Of a stretch of DNA of 64,000 nt, positions 1 to 7,848 are shown piece after piece (the first letter of the stretch is position 1; each line of letters opens with the position of its first letter). Under the pieces are notes generated by a model. That model was not told the DNA's origin. It saw only the letters and a program-made list of their open reading frames with translations, and did no database searches. The position numbers were made by a program, and so were the translations under genes. Origin of the DNA: Mojavia pulchra JT2-VF2 (GTDB lineage Bacteria; Cyanobacteriota; Cyanobacteriia; Cyanobacteriales; Nostocaceae); the NCBI GenBank assembly GCA_019359325.1, contig JAHHHN010000017.1, positions 1 to 64,000 on the forward strand, in the 5' to 3' direction.

Positions 1-420
1 AGCAGTTACAACAACCTGGCTGGACTCTACGAATCCCAAGGCAGGTACGCGGAAGCTGAACCACTGTATCAAACAGCATTGTCACTGAGGCAACGGCTGC
101 TGGGAGAAGACCATCCCGATGTCGCCAGCAGTTACAACGACCTGGCAGTACTCTATCGTTCCCAAGGACGGTACGCGGAAGCAGAACCACTGTATCAAAC
201 AGCATTGTCACTCAGGCAACGGCTGCTGGGAGAAGACCATCCCGATGTCGCCAGCAGTTACAACAACCTGGCAGTACTCTACTATTCCCAAGAACGGTAC
301 GCGGAAGCTGAACCACTGTATCAAACAGCTTTGGAAATTGCTGAACGCAGTTTAGGGGTAAATCATCCCAACACAATTACTTTCCGTGAAAATCTGCAAT
401 TATTGCGCGAGCGTGGTTAG
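1..420 (+). CDS. TPR (kinesin light chain-type) protein, 3' end only
   Basis: The frame is open from base 1 to the stop at 420, so this is the C-terminal 139 residues of a longer protein cut by the window edge. It consists of 42-residue (126-bp) tetratricopeptide repeats of kinesin-light-chain type (pattern SSYNNLAxLYxSQGRYAEAEPLY, then LxLRQRLLGEDHPDVA). The phrase AGCAGTTACAAC recurs at 1, 127 and 253. Successive repeats are almost identical at DNA level, which suggests recent unit duplication. Such TPR stacks are protein-interaction scaffolds, in cyanobacteria often C-terminal to CHAT or NB-ARC signalling domains; the N-terminal domain is outside the window, so the full protein's role cannot be told. 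A TTG at 79 is not the start. Confidence 0.85.
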   Translation, partial: SSYNNLAGLYESQGRYAEAEPLYQTALSLRQRLLGEDHPDVASSYNDLAVLYRSQGRYAEAEPLYQTALSLRQRLLGEDHPDVASSYNNLAVLYYSQERYAEAEPLYQTALEIAERSLGVNHPNTITFRENLQLLRERG

Positions 421-449
421 AAGCCAAAGATTAGCCATCGATCGCATTT

Positions 450-939
450 TTACTCATCTTCATTATTTTGTAACGCGCTCGCAGAATCAATTTCTGAGCG
501 ATGATGTTCGTAATAATCCCAAGCGTTGTTGAGGTCTTGAAGGTTTAAACTCGGAAAATTACGCAGTAGTTCTGTATTATCTGCACCTTGTTGGCGAAAA
601 GAAACTAATGTCCAAACAGGAATACGCGTGTTGCGAATTCGAGCATGACCTCCACAAATACCTGGTGTTTTTTGAATACTATGACCTTGAAGGCGACTTT
701 CTATAAGTTCTCTTTCTTCAGAGGTTGTTTGAAAAGTTTTTAGCTGTGATTTTAGACACTTATTGATCCCCCCTACCCCCCTTAAAAAGGGGGGAAATAC
801 AATCAAAGTCCCCCTTTTTAAAGGGGGATTTAGGGGGATCTAAAACGTTTTGCTACCAACGACAGGGCTTTTAAAACATCCTCTCAGTGGAAAGTGATTC
901 CATAACTTGAACAAGCGAATCGACTAATCGCTTATTCAT
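450..939 (-). pseudogene. DUF433 (VapB-like) antitoxin gene interrupted by a MITE
   Basis: The 3' part (450-720) encodes a DUF433 domain with IQKTPGICGGHARIRNTRIP, followed by WTLVSFRQQGA and an AWDYYEHH tail. The 5' part lies on the far side of a hairpin element: from ATG 939-937 it reads MNKRLVDSLVQVMESLS and then runs into the element. Removing 721-886 (163-bp element plus one 3-bp TCA copy) joins the halves in frame as ...MESLSTEERELIESRLQGHS..., a normal-looking N-terminus. A shorter frame that starts inside the element at 806 stays open and could still make a chimeric protein whose first 29 residues are element-derived. DUF433 proteins are usually antitoxins paired with DUF5615 toxins; no toxin is seen here. 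The start lies 2 bp after the stop of the ParD-like fragment. Confidence 0.8.
721..883. repeat. MITE family C, copy 1 (163 bp)
   Basis: Its terminal inverted repeats are GAGGTTGTTTGAAAAG (left) and CTTTTAAAACATCCTC (right), around an inner pair of C-run/G-run hairpins. The flanks carry a TCA target duplication (718-720 and 884-886). A second copy of the same length at 38051-38213 is in the opposite orientation and has a TAA duplication, so the family duplicates TNA. No transposase is inside. It interrupts the DUF433 gene. Confidence 0.85.
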
Positions 940-941
940 AA

Positions 942-1112
942 CTATATTAGTTTCTGTTTTAGTTGATGAAAAACCGTTTCCCCCTCAATAACTTCCCCAC
1001 GTTCTGAAGCCTCAACCCCAATCATGATTTCTCGTCGCAATTCCTCAAATCTACCTTGATAAATAGATTTCCTTTCTTCCAGCAGTAATCGTAAGGGCAC
1101 AACATTGTTCAT
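942..1112 (-). pseudogene. ParD-like antitoxin fragment, 5' end replaced by MITE
   Basis: A 56-residue frame whose native part reads RLLLEERKSIYQGRFEEL, then RREIMIGVEASERGEVIEGE. This is the C-terminal half of the ParD/CopG-type antitoxin family (about 80-90 residues), which binds and neutralises a RelE/ParE toxin. The N-terminal ribbon-helix-helix DNA-binding half is missing. The only ATG (1112-1110) and the first residues lie within the terminal repeat of the hairpin element at 1091-1321, so the gene looks truncated. No ParE-type toxin follows; the DUF433 gene follows after 2 bp. Whether the fragment is expressed is unknown. Confidence 0.6.
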
Positions 1113-1321
1113 TGGTGTCAACTTAAGCTTAGATGCATACAGCGTAAGTCTTTAAGGTTCTCTCTCTTAGCACCATAGACTTTTGATCCCCCCTAACCCC
1201 CCTTTAAAAGGGGGGAATTAGAATCTTAGCCCCCTTTTAAAGGGGGTTGGGGGATCAAATATCTAGATCAACAAAGCCTTTCACGTTAAGTTGACACTCA
1301 TGAACATTGTTGTGCCCCTAC
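1091..1321. repeat. MITE family D (231 bp)
   Basis: Long terminal inverted repeats: 1091-1127 begins GTAAGGGCACAACATTG and 1286-1321 ends TTGTTGTGCCCCTAC; the reverse complements match over about 36 bp with few differences. The interior holds a C-run/G-run hairpin pair (about 1188-1255). No coding capacity and no clear target duplication. It overlaps the 5' end of the ParD-like fragment. Confidence 0.7.
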
Positions 1322-1337
1322 TACCTGTGTACGTAAT

Positions 1338-1958
1338 TCAATGCAGAAAGCTTTGAAAAATTTGTTCGGCATTCAAATTTAATTCTGGGAAACTTTGTGA
1401 GATGAGGACATCACTGTTTCGGAACTGACGGACTTGGTATTCTCCCTCAACTAATGAGTAAATCGAGATAGTGGGTTGCTTAGGATTGCCGATAAACCGT
1501 CTACCACCTAAAGCAGCGTAATCTATAATCCAGTATTCGGGGATGCCTATTGCCTCATAATCAGCAGCTTTTTTTAAATAATCATCTCTCCAATTGGTAC
1601 TAACAACTTCAACTACTAAGGGAATTGATTCTGCAAGGCTGACAGTTGATTCTTTTTTCCACAGAGGCTCATTTACTAAATTAGGTTGATTTAATATCAG
1701 CACATCTGGTGAATAAGCTGATTCACCCTCCAATGGTTTAACAAATGCTGTTTTGGGAATAAAATAAGGAAGTTTTAAACGTTTATATTCTGCAACTATT
1801 TCTCCAACTAAAAATCCAATAACCTGTTCATGGTCGCCAGTTGGTGGGGGCATCTCTACAATTACTCCATCATGCAATTCATAGCGTTGTGGCGAATTTT
1901 CTGGATACCAAGCGATAAAATCATCAAATGTTACTAGCGATCGTTTGGCTTGAATCAT
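1338..1958 (-). CDS. Uma2 family endonuclease (DUF820)
   Basis: A 206-residue protein of the Uma2/DUF820 family, restriction-endonuclease-fold (PD-(D/E)xK-like) proteins greatly expanded in cyanobacteria. Visible hallmarks are an N-terminal YELHDGVIVEMPPPTGDHEQ segment, YSPDVLILNQP (catalytic Asp region), IPLVVEVVSTNWRDDYLKKAADYEAIGIPEYWIID (Glu and Lys of the core) and a C-terminal Tyr-rich tail. The length is typical and complete. Biological substrates of the family are unknown; a nuclease role is inferred from the fold. No partner gene is adjacent. The surrounding spacers are full of hairpin repeats. Confidence 0.88.
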   Translation of the reverse strand: MIQAKRSLVTFDDFIAWYPENSPQRYELHDGVIVEMPPPTGDHEQVIGFLVGEIVAEYKRLKLPYFIPKTAFVKPLEGESAYSPDVLILNQPNLVNEPLWKKESTVSLAESIPLVVEVVSTNWRDDYLKKAADYEAIGIPEYWIIDYAALGGRRFIGNPKQPTISIYSLVEGEYQVRQFRNSDVLISQSFPELNLNAEQIFQSFLH

Positions 1959-2155
1959 AAATTATTTTTTATATCGCTTTAATATTGATTGCTAGGTACA
2001 GAGCATATCTCAAACATATCTGTTTTACCCATTAAGGTGCAAGCACTCGCCGATGAGCATCAACCTATAAGCATTAAATCAGTAGGGGCACGGCACCGAA
2101 AGACTTTGACTGGGACAGATATAGCAATCCGATTTGATTTCTGAATCACTCGTAG

Positions 2156-2192
2156 AGGTAAGGGACTGGGGATTGGGGACTGGGGACTGGGA
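2156..2192. repeat. Short heptameric tract (GGGGACT)n
   Basis: About four tandem copies of a 7-bp unit related to GGGGACT, the same heptamer (as its complement CCCCAGT) that fills 46741-46860 and recurs at 51131-51162. It is of the STRR type known from heterocystous cyanobacteria. Confidence 0.7.
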
Positions 2193-2263
2193 AGAAGGAA
2201 TAAAGGTGTACTGAATTTTGTTCAAAAATCAAATATGAGTCCTATAGATTATGGATGTTCCCT

Positions 2264-2556
2264 ACAGTGTATTGTTATGCCTGACAATGCCATTGCATCG
2301 AGTAACAATGCCATTGCATCGCGTAACAATGCGATTGTATCGAGTAACAATGCGATTGTATCGAGTAACAATGTGATTGTATCGAGTGACAATGCGATTG
2401 CATCGAGTAACAATGCCATTGCATCGGGAAACAATGCGATTGTATCGAGTGACAATGCCATTGCATCGCGTAACAATGCCATTGCATCGGGAAACAATGC
2501 AATTGTATCGAGTGACAATGCCATTGCATCGCGTAACAATGCGATTTTCGTGTAGA
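2264..2556. repeat. 21-bp palindromic tandem array 1 (13 units)
   Basis: Thirteen units begin every 21 bp from 2284 to 2536; the last is incomplete and a degenerate unit begins at 2264. Each unit is a 13-bp inverted repeat, ACAATGCNATTGY (arms ACAAT and ATTGT), followed by an 8-bp spacer ATCGRGTR. Variants are distributed as single-base changes in the loop, last arm base and spacer, which suggests unit-wise duplication. Because 21 is divisible by three, most frames on both strands lack stops; this is a by-product, not evidence of coding. The array ends 115 bp before the start of the small protein gene at 2672, on the same side as its promoter. A REP-like palindrome GGGCACAGCATTGCTGTGCCC lies at 2573-2593. 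Confidence 0.9.
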
Positions 2557-2671
2557 TGCGATACACAATAGGGCACAGCATTGCTGTGCCCCTACGATGG
2601 ATTTTTGACTTACTGATAATTTTTTAGTGCTGATGGGTACATTAAATATGTAATTTACCACTGATGCTTCT

Positions 2672-3046
2672 ATGCCAGCCCAAGATAAAACACGCCGTTT
2701 ACCCCCTCAAGCTATTAGTCAAGATATAACGTCATGGCACGGTTTGCAAACTGTCAGCACCTACGACACAACCCGTGCTGATGCTTCTGTTGCCAAGTTA
2801 CAGCAAACTTATCAAGCAATGTTGGCGCAGAAACAAGCGGAAACAGAGAAATTCACTTTATACCGTGCGGCGGCGGATGCGGCGCGATTAGCAGAATGGG
2901 AATTTCACAATGCTGTATTAGCGATGAAAGAGGTTATCCGTGGGCAATATGGATCGGATAGCGATCAAGCCCAAGCGGTAGGATTGAAGAAAAAATCAGA
3001 ACGCAAGCGTCCTAACCGTAAAAAATCAGTTGCGATCGCAATTTAA
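2672..3046 (+). CDS. Small charged protein with YGxDS motif, downstream of 21-bp array
   Basis: A 124-residue hypothetical protein: a polar N-terminus, a predicted long helix (about residues 40-95, rich in Ala, Gln, Lys and Glu), the motif QYGSDSDQ near residue 105, and a strongly basic tail (KKKSERKRPNRKK) that could contact nucleic acid. I do not recognise a named family. The protein at 44533-44940 shares the same order: helical body, then xYGxDSxQ, a Gly, and an Arg/Lys-rich end. Both genes sit just downstream, on the same strand, of a 21-bp palindromic array. The repeated pairing suggests a functional link (regulation by, or binding to, the array), but this is inference. Confidence 0.8.
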   Translation: MPAQDKTRRLPPQAISQDITSWHGLQTVSTYDTTRADASVAKLQQTYQAMLAQKQAETEKFTLYRAAADAARLAEWEFHNAVLAMKEVIRGQYGSDSDQAQAVGLKKKSERKRPNRKKSVAIAI

Positions 3047-3137
3047 TTAACAGTTATCAGTTTTGTAGGGTGGAATGGCACTTACTTAACGTGAGTTCGA
3101 CAAACCTCTCCCTCCCAGCTTCCCTCTCCTACAAGGC

Positions 3138-3302
3138 CTACGGTGTACACACAAGTCTTTGAGAGTTGCCCACAGGCTTTTGATCCCCCCAACCCCCCTT
3201 AAAAAGGGGGGCTAAAACCCCTCAAAGTCCTCCAATTTATCGGAGGATAATGACGGATCTACAATGATTTCGGTTTCGTACAGAGATGTGTGTACACCGT
3301 AG
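3138..3302. repeat. MITE family B, copy 1 (165 bp)
   Basis: Terminal repeats CTACGGTGTACACACA and TGTGTGTACACCGTAG flank a hairpin-rich interior containing ATCCCCCCAACCCCCC and a TCCTCCAATTTATCGGAGGA hairpin. A second copy, in the other orientation and 24 bp shorter, is inside another MITE at 62243-62383. The rest of the 3047-3520 spacer shows no gene. Confidence 0.85.
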
Positions 3303-3520
3303 CCCTGTGGGGGAGAGGAATGGAAGCGGGGTTTTTTAGATCTGTCGAACTTACGTTTACGCTGTTTAGATTCCCGATTTTTTGAAGAAATCAGGAATCT
3401 AAATTCAGCTTAGTGTTATTAATTAGAACTTACACATTCTCAAAAAGTTGATTATGTGTATTAATTTACTAATCAATACATATAATTTCTTCTTTATATA
3501 GTGTATAAGTCCTAAAATAT

Positions 3521-6115
3521 ATGAAAATTACTATCCCCGAACTTTCTCTAGTTGTCCTTATCGGTGCTTCTGGTTCCGGTAAATCAACCTTTGCTCGCCA
3601 GCATTTTCAGCCCTTTGAAGTGCTTTCCTCAGACTTTTGCCGGGGGTTGGTTTCTAATAACGAAAATAATCAATCTGCTACTAAGGATGCTTTTGAAATA
3701 TTGCACTTCATTACTGCCAAACGGTTAGCAGCAGGTAAACTGACGGTAATTGATGCTACTAGTGTGCAGATGGAAGACCGCAAACCATTACTGCAAATGG
3801 CAAAACAATATCACTGTTTTGCGATCGCCATTGTTCTCGACCTACCAGAAGAATTATGTCACGAACGCAACCAACAAAGGAGCGATCGCAATTTTGGCCC
3901 TCATGTAGTGCGTCGTCATAGTCAAATGTTGCGGCGTTCTCTGCGGGGTTTAGAAAAAGAAGGATTCCGCTTTGTCTACACTCTCAAATCTCTAGAAGAA
4001 ATTGCATCCGTTGAAATCGAACGTCAACCCCTCTGGAACAACCTCAAACACGAACACGGCCCCTTTGATATCATCGGTGATATTCATGGCTGTGGCGATG
4101 AACTCGAAGCATTATTGCAACAGTTAGGGTATGTAAAGGATGAGGGAGAATTTGCTTTATCATCTGCCCCTGCTCTAATTTGGGATGCTCCCACTTACTA
4201 CCACCCCCAAGGACGCAAAGCTGTTTTCTTAGGTGATTTAGTAGACCGAGGCCCCCGCATCATAGATACACTCAAGCTAGTGCGAAACATGGTTACAGCA
4301 GGTACGGCTCTCTGCGTTCCTGGTAATCATGAACACAAGTTATTGCGGAAACTACGCGGCAAAAATGTCAGAGTTAATCATGGTTTAGAGCAAACCATGA
4401 ATGAAATTGAGGCGTTATCTGATGAAGTGCGCCAACCTTTCACCAAAGAACTGCAAACATTTCTTGATTCTTTAGTCAGCCACTACCTCCTTGATGATGG
4501 GCGGTTGGTGGTGGCGCACGCAGGAATGAAACAAGAAATGCAAGGACGGGGTTCTGGTGCGGTGCGCGAGTTCGCCCTGTATGGTGAAAGTACAGGTGAA
4601 ATTGATGAGTTTGGCTTACCTGTGCGTTACAATTGGGCGGGAGAGTACCGGGGTGAAGCGTTGGTGGTTTACGGTCATACTCCTGTGCCAGAAGCGGAAT
4701 GGCTGAATAATACTATTGATATTGATACAGGTTGCGTGTTTGGTGGCAAATTAACTGCTCTGCGTTATCCAGAAAAGGAACTAGTAAGTGTACCCGCTGC
4801 TCGTATCTACTGCGAACCTGTAAAACCATTAATAGAAAACACCTTTACACGTACATCTCAGCAAGAACTCGATGATGTTTTGCACATTGAGGACGTATTA
4901 GGTAGGCGCATCGTCAAAACTCGACTTCAGCCTAACATTAACATTCGAGAAGAAAATGCGATCGCAGCCCTAGAAGTCATGAGCCGTTTTGCTGCTAATC
5001 CCAAATGGCTGATTTACTTACCCCCCACGATGTCCCCTGTGGAAACATCGCCAATAGCGGGTTTTTTGGAACATCCAACACAAGCTTTTGCTTACTACCA
5101 AAACCAAGAAATTACGCAGGTAGTATGCGAAGAAAAACACATGGGTTCGCGGGCAGTGGTGATTGTGTGCCGGGATTTAGCAGCCGCCGAGAAAAGATTT
5201 GGTGTGGTAAATGAAGGTATTGGTATTTGCTACACCCGCACCGGACGGAGATTTTTTGATGATCCAGCATTAGAAGCGGAACTGTTGACACGGGTGAATG
5301 CTGCCCTTACGCAAAGCAACTTTTGGGAAACATTAAATACCGATTGGGTGTGTTTAGATTGTGAATTGATGCCTTGGTCAGCGAAGGCTCAAGGATTGTT
5401 GCGATCGCAGTATGCACCTGTTGGAGTAGCTTCGCGCCTTGCTCTCAATGATGCCGTATCTTTATTACAACAAGCAAGCGATCGTGGGGTGGAGGTCAGC
5501 AGCCAACTCAGTCACTATCAACAACGGGCAGAAATGGCGCATCATTACGTTGCCGCTTACCGTCGCTACTGCTGGTCAGTTACAGATATTTCTCAACTGA
5601 AACTAGCTCCCTTTCACATTTTAGCAACTGAGGGATCTGTCCATATTGACAAAGACCATCGCTGGCATATGAAGCAAATCGCCACAATCTGCCAGTCAGA
5701 CCCCGCCTTACTCCTAGCTACAGCCTACAAGGTAATAGATTTGACAGACCCTAGCAGTCAGGCAGAGGGCGTTCATTGGTGGGAAGAACTTACCAAAGCT
5801 GGGGGTGAAGGCATGGTTGTCAAGCCGATGCAATTCATCGTCCAAGGTAATCGCGGCTTAGTGCAGCCTGCAATTAAGTGTCGCGGACAAGAATATCTGC
5901 GAATTATCTATGGCCCGGAATACTCAAGTCCTGAGAATCTGCAACGTCTGCGGCAGAGGGGATTATCCCTCAAACGTTCTCTAGCTATGCGCGAGTTTGC
6001 TTTAGGCGTTGAGGCATTGGAGCGATTTGTCGCCAATGATCCTCTGCGCCGCGTGCATGAATGTGTTTTCGGCATTTTGGCATTAGAGAGCGAACCCATC
6101 GATCCACGGCTTTAG
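3521..6115 (+). CDS. pnkp: Bacterial Pnkp: polynucleotide kinase-phosphatase-ligase of the RNA repair system
   Basis: An 864-residue three-domain RNA end-healing and sealing enzyme. The N-terminal kinase has a P-loop GASGSGKST (Lys21). The central metallophosphatase has GDIHGC (Asp187, His189), GDLVDRGP, GNHEHK and YGHTPVPEA. The C-terminal adenylyltransferase/ligase domain has motif I EEKHMGSRA, with Lys539 as the expected AMP-linked residue. In characterised bacteria Pnkp acts with the 3'-terminal methyltransferase Hen1, which activates the ligase, to repair broken RNAs such as toxin-cleaved tRNA. Hen1 is often the neighbour, but neither adjacent gene resembles it, so Hen1 must be elsewhere if present. 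The start ATG 3521 directly precedes the kinase strand; length matches the family. Confidence 0.95.
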   Translation: MKITIPELSLVVLIGASGSGKSTFARQHFQPFEVLSSDFCRGLVSNNENNQSATKDAFEILHFITAKRLAAGKLTVIDATSVQMEDRKPLLQMAKQYHCFAIAIVLDLPEELCHERNQQRSDRNFGPHVVRRHSQMLRRSLRGLEKEGFRFVYTLKSLEEIASVEIERQPLWNNLKHEHGPFDIIGDIHGCGDELEALLQQLGYVKDEGEFALSSAPALIWDAPTYYHPQGRKAVFLGDLVDRGPRIIDTLKLVRNMVTAGTALCVPGNHEHKLLRKLRGKNVRVNHGLEQTMNEIEALSDEVRQPFTKELQTFLDSLVSHYLLDDGRLVVAHAGMKQEMQGRGSGAVREFALYGESTGEIDEFGLPVRYNWAGEYRGEALVVYGHTPVPEAEWLNNTIDIDTGCVFGGKLTALRYPEKELVSVPAARIYCEPVKPLIENTFTRTSQQELDDVLHIEDVLGRRIVKTRLQPNINIREENAIAALEVMSRFAANPKWLIYLPPTMSPVETSPIAGFLEHPTQAFAYYQNQEITQVVCEEKHMGSRAVVIVCRDLAAAEKRFGVVNEGIGICYTRTGRRFFDDPALEAELLTRVNAALTQSNFWETLNTDWVCLDCELMPWSAKAQGLLRSQYAPVGVASRLALNDAVSLLQQASDRGVEVSSQLSHYQQRAEMAHHYVAAYRRYCWSVTDISQLKLAPFHILATEGSVHIDKDHRWHMKQIATICQSDPALLLATAYKVIDLTDPSSQAEGVHWWEELTKAGGEGMVVKPMQFIVQGNRGLVQPAIKCRGQEYLRIIYGPEYSSPENLQRLRQRGLSLKRSLAMREFALGVEALERFVANDPLRRVHECVFGILALESEPIDPRL

Positions 6116-6327
6116 TGGTATGTAGGTGACCGCATTTCTCAGATTGGAAGAATTCTAACTTTAGCTACTATTATTCGGGAGAAATCTTCTCTCGACCCAT
6201 TGGGTTTGTATTGGCAGCCAGGATAGCTGCCTACTCCGATTCATTGAGCCGATACGCGAAAACCACATTTACAGAAGGGTCAAATGTATTACATTTAGCA
6301 ACATCAGAATACTTTTCCTACATTTGG
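6116..6327. other. Spacer between convergent genes
   Basis: Non-coding DNA between the ends of pnkp and the DUF202 gene. I see no strong terminator hairpin or repeat family member here. Confidence 0.4.
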
Positions 6328-6726
6328 TTACTCTAATATAAAACTATTTAAGTATTCTAGAGGAACCGTGAATACATAGTATAGTACTCCCCCACCGAGG
6401 AGAACCACAGCTAGACTTGCAAGAAGTATCCAACGGTCTGGTGGTTGATAAGTATCCTCGTCAATATCTCGGCGAACAGCGAAATAATGCTGAGTTGAAA
6501 GTAATACTGTTAACACGCCGACCAGCGCAAATGCTAAACCTAATTTCCAACCATTACCAGGAGGTTGTGGTGCTACTGGAGGCCGGATGATCCGCAACCG
6601 CACAATCAAAACACCAAAACCCATGAGCGCAATACCAGTCCGCATCCATGCTAAATAAGTACGTTCATTCGCTAAATGATCCCGAACTCGGTCTGACCTA
6701 TACTTCTTTTTTTCCAAATTATTCAC
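6328..6726 (-). CDS. DUF202 (YidH-like) membrane protein
   Basis: A 132-residue inner-membrane protein. A charged N-terminus ending in RVRDHLANERTYLAWMRTGIAL, the DUF202 signature, leads into three hydrophobic segments: about 30-48 (MGFGVLIVRL), 65-85 (LGLAFALVGVLTVLL) and 100-122 (ILLASLAVVLLGGGVLYYVF). Members are small membrane proteins of unknown function found across bacteria; YidH is the E. coli representative. It is monocistronic as far as can be seen, with long AT-rich DNA upstream. Confidence 0.88.
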   Translation of the reverse strand: MNNLEKKKYRSDRVRDHLANERTYLAWMRTGIALMGFGVLIVRLRIIRPPVAPQPPGNGWKLGLAFALVGVLTVLLSTQHYFAVRRDIDEDTYQPPDRWILLASLAVVLLGGGVLYYVFTVPLEYLNSFILE

Positions 6727-7118
6727 TTCTAATTTTCCTGCTTATATTTTCATACAGATTGATATGTTAAGTAGCTATTCAAAATTTTTATTATTTAGTT
6801 ATTTTCATATGAAAAAGCTCTAATTTTTTTTAGTTTTTTTAAATACAAATTTATCTGCATATATCTTTGCCCATTTTTTTCTGTCGTTTATAATAATATA
6901 AATTTCAAAGCAAAAAGCCAGAAAAGTTCTGACTTTTAGTTTATATTCAAAATTCGTGCTTAATCTACCTAGAGGACTAAATATTTGATTTTTGAAATAC
7001 ACGTAAGGGAGTAAGTAGTGTGTAGTGTTGGCATTGCCCACTTTACAATTAAACTTAAGGTATACGGTATTTTTTTCAAAATCAAACCGAATTCCTATAT
7101 TCAATTAATGACAGTTAG
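6727..7118. other. AT-rich spacer without a supported gene
   Basis: Low-GC DNA. A 94-codon minus-strand frame (6820-7104) exists but has a biased Lys/Phe/Ile composition typical of chance reading through AT-rich sequence, and no recognisable domain. I do not annotate it. Confidence 0.4.
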
Positions 7119-7742
7119 CTAATCATCAATTTTTGCAGTGGTAATTCCAGCATCGAGCGCAGCTTGCGAATTCTCTGGAATAAACCAGTTAGCTTCACCA
7201 GATTGAAAAACCTTCGCAGGTGGAAGATTGAATTCCATTCCTCCAGTTTGTGGGTTAGTTGTTGCAACTAACCGAGTTCCATGAACAATCTTAAAAGCTT
7301 TAGCAGGTGTGGCTGCTTGTTCTGCTGTAGCCGCTTCTCCAGGAAGGTAAACTCCTTGACAGTCCCACTCGTCATCAGTTTCTGCACCACTGGGTAGCAG
7401 ATACAATTCATTGTCATAGGTTGAAGTAGATTTTTTCGGTTTTTGACCGTAGACTAGCAGTGTTTTATCTGTTTCATTGCGACAAATTCCCACAGAATCT
7501 TCACTATTTTCCAAAATATACTTTTGAAATTTCAAATTAGAAATTTTTTGTTCGATCTCTGATGTAGCTCCTTGGGTTTGTTTATCCTGTAAAGCAGATT
7601 TTAAGGATTTTGTAACTTCTATATAGTCTGGATCACTAGCATATTTTTTTCCAGCCCAAGATGGTTGAGCAATCATCAAGTTTGCCAGCAGTAAAAAGCA
7701 AACAAGCGTAATTTTGACAAGAGCATTTTTGAACATTTTCAT
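7119..7742 (-). CDS. Exported hypothetical protein
   Basis: A 207-residue protein with a clear signal peptide: a Lys-rich start, the hydrophobic core ITLVCFLLLANLMIA, and a likely cleavage site at PSWAG-KK near residue 30. The mature part has two paired Cys regions (SVGICRNETDK and DEWDCQGVY) that could form a disulfide in the periplasm. It then has an Ala/Pro-rich linker and a C-terminal segment ending in ALDAGITTAKIDD. I do not recognise a characterised family. A plausible ribosome site (AGGAG) lies just upstream of the ATG at 7742. No operon partner is evident. Confidence 0.8.
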   Translation of the reverse strand: MKMFKNALVKITLVCFLLLANLMIAQPSWAGKKYASDPDYIEVTKSLKSALQDKQTQGATSEIEQKISNLKFQKYILENSEDSVGICRNETDKTLLVYGQKPKKSTSTYDNELYLLPSGAETDDEWDCQGVYLPGEAATAEQAATPAKAFKIVHGTRLVATTNPQTGGMEFNLPPAKVFQSGEANWFIPENSQAALDAGITTAKIDD

Positions 7743-7848
7743 GTATTTCTCCTGAAATAGCAGATTTTTTACAAATCTAATTACCTAATTAAGGTATTAT
7801 TTGAACATTTTTTATCTATGTGTTGATGCAGTTTGCCACCATGAAAGC

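Noticed and set aside
2264-2556. CRISPR array
   Set aside because: The repeat is too short, the 8-bp spacers are nearly constant and there are no cas genes.
2235-2581. Open frames on both strands across the 21-bp array
   Set aside because: They exist because 21 is a multiple of three and the unit has no stop; several overlapping frames on both strands are equally open, with no domain or ribosome site.
6820-7104. 94-codon minus-strand gene
   Set aside because: AT-driven composition, no recognisable motif, no good ribosome site.
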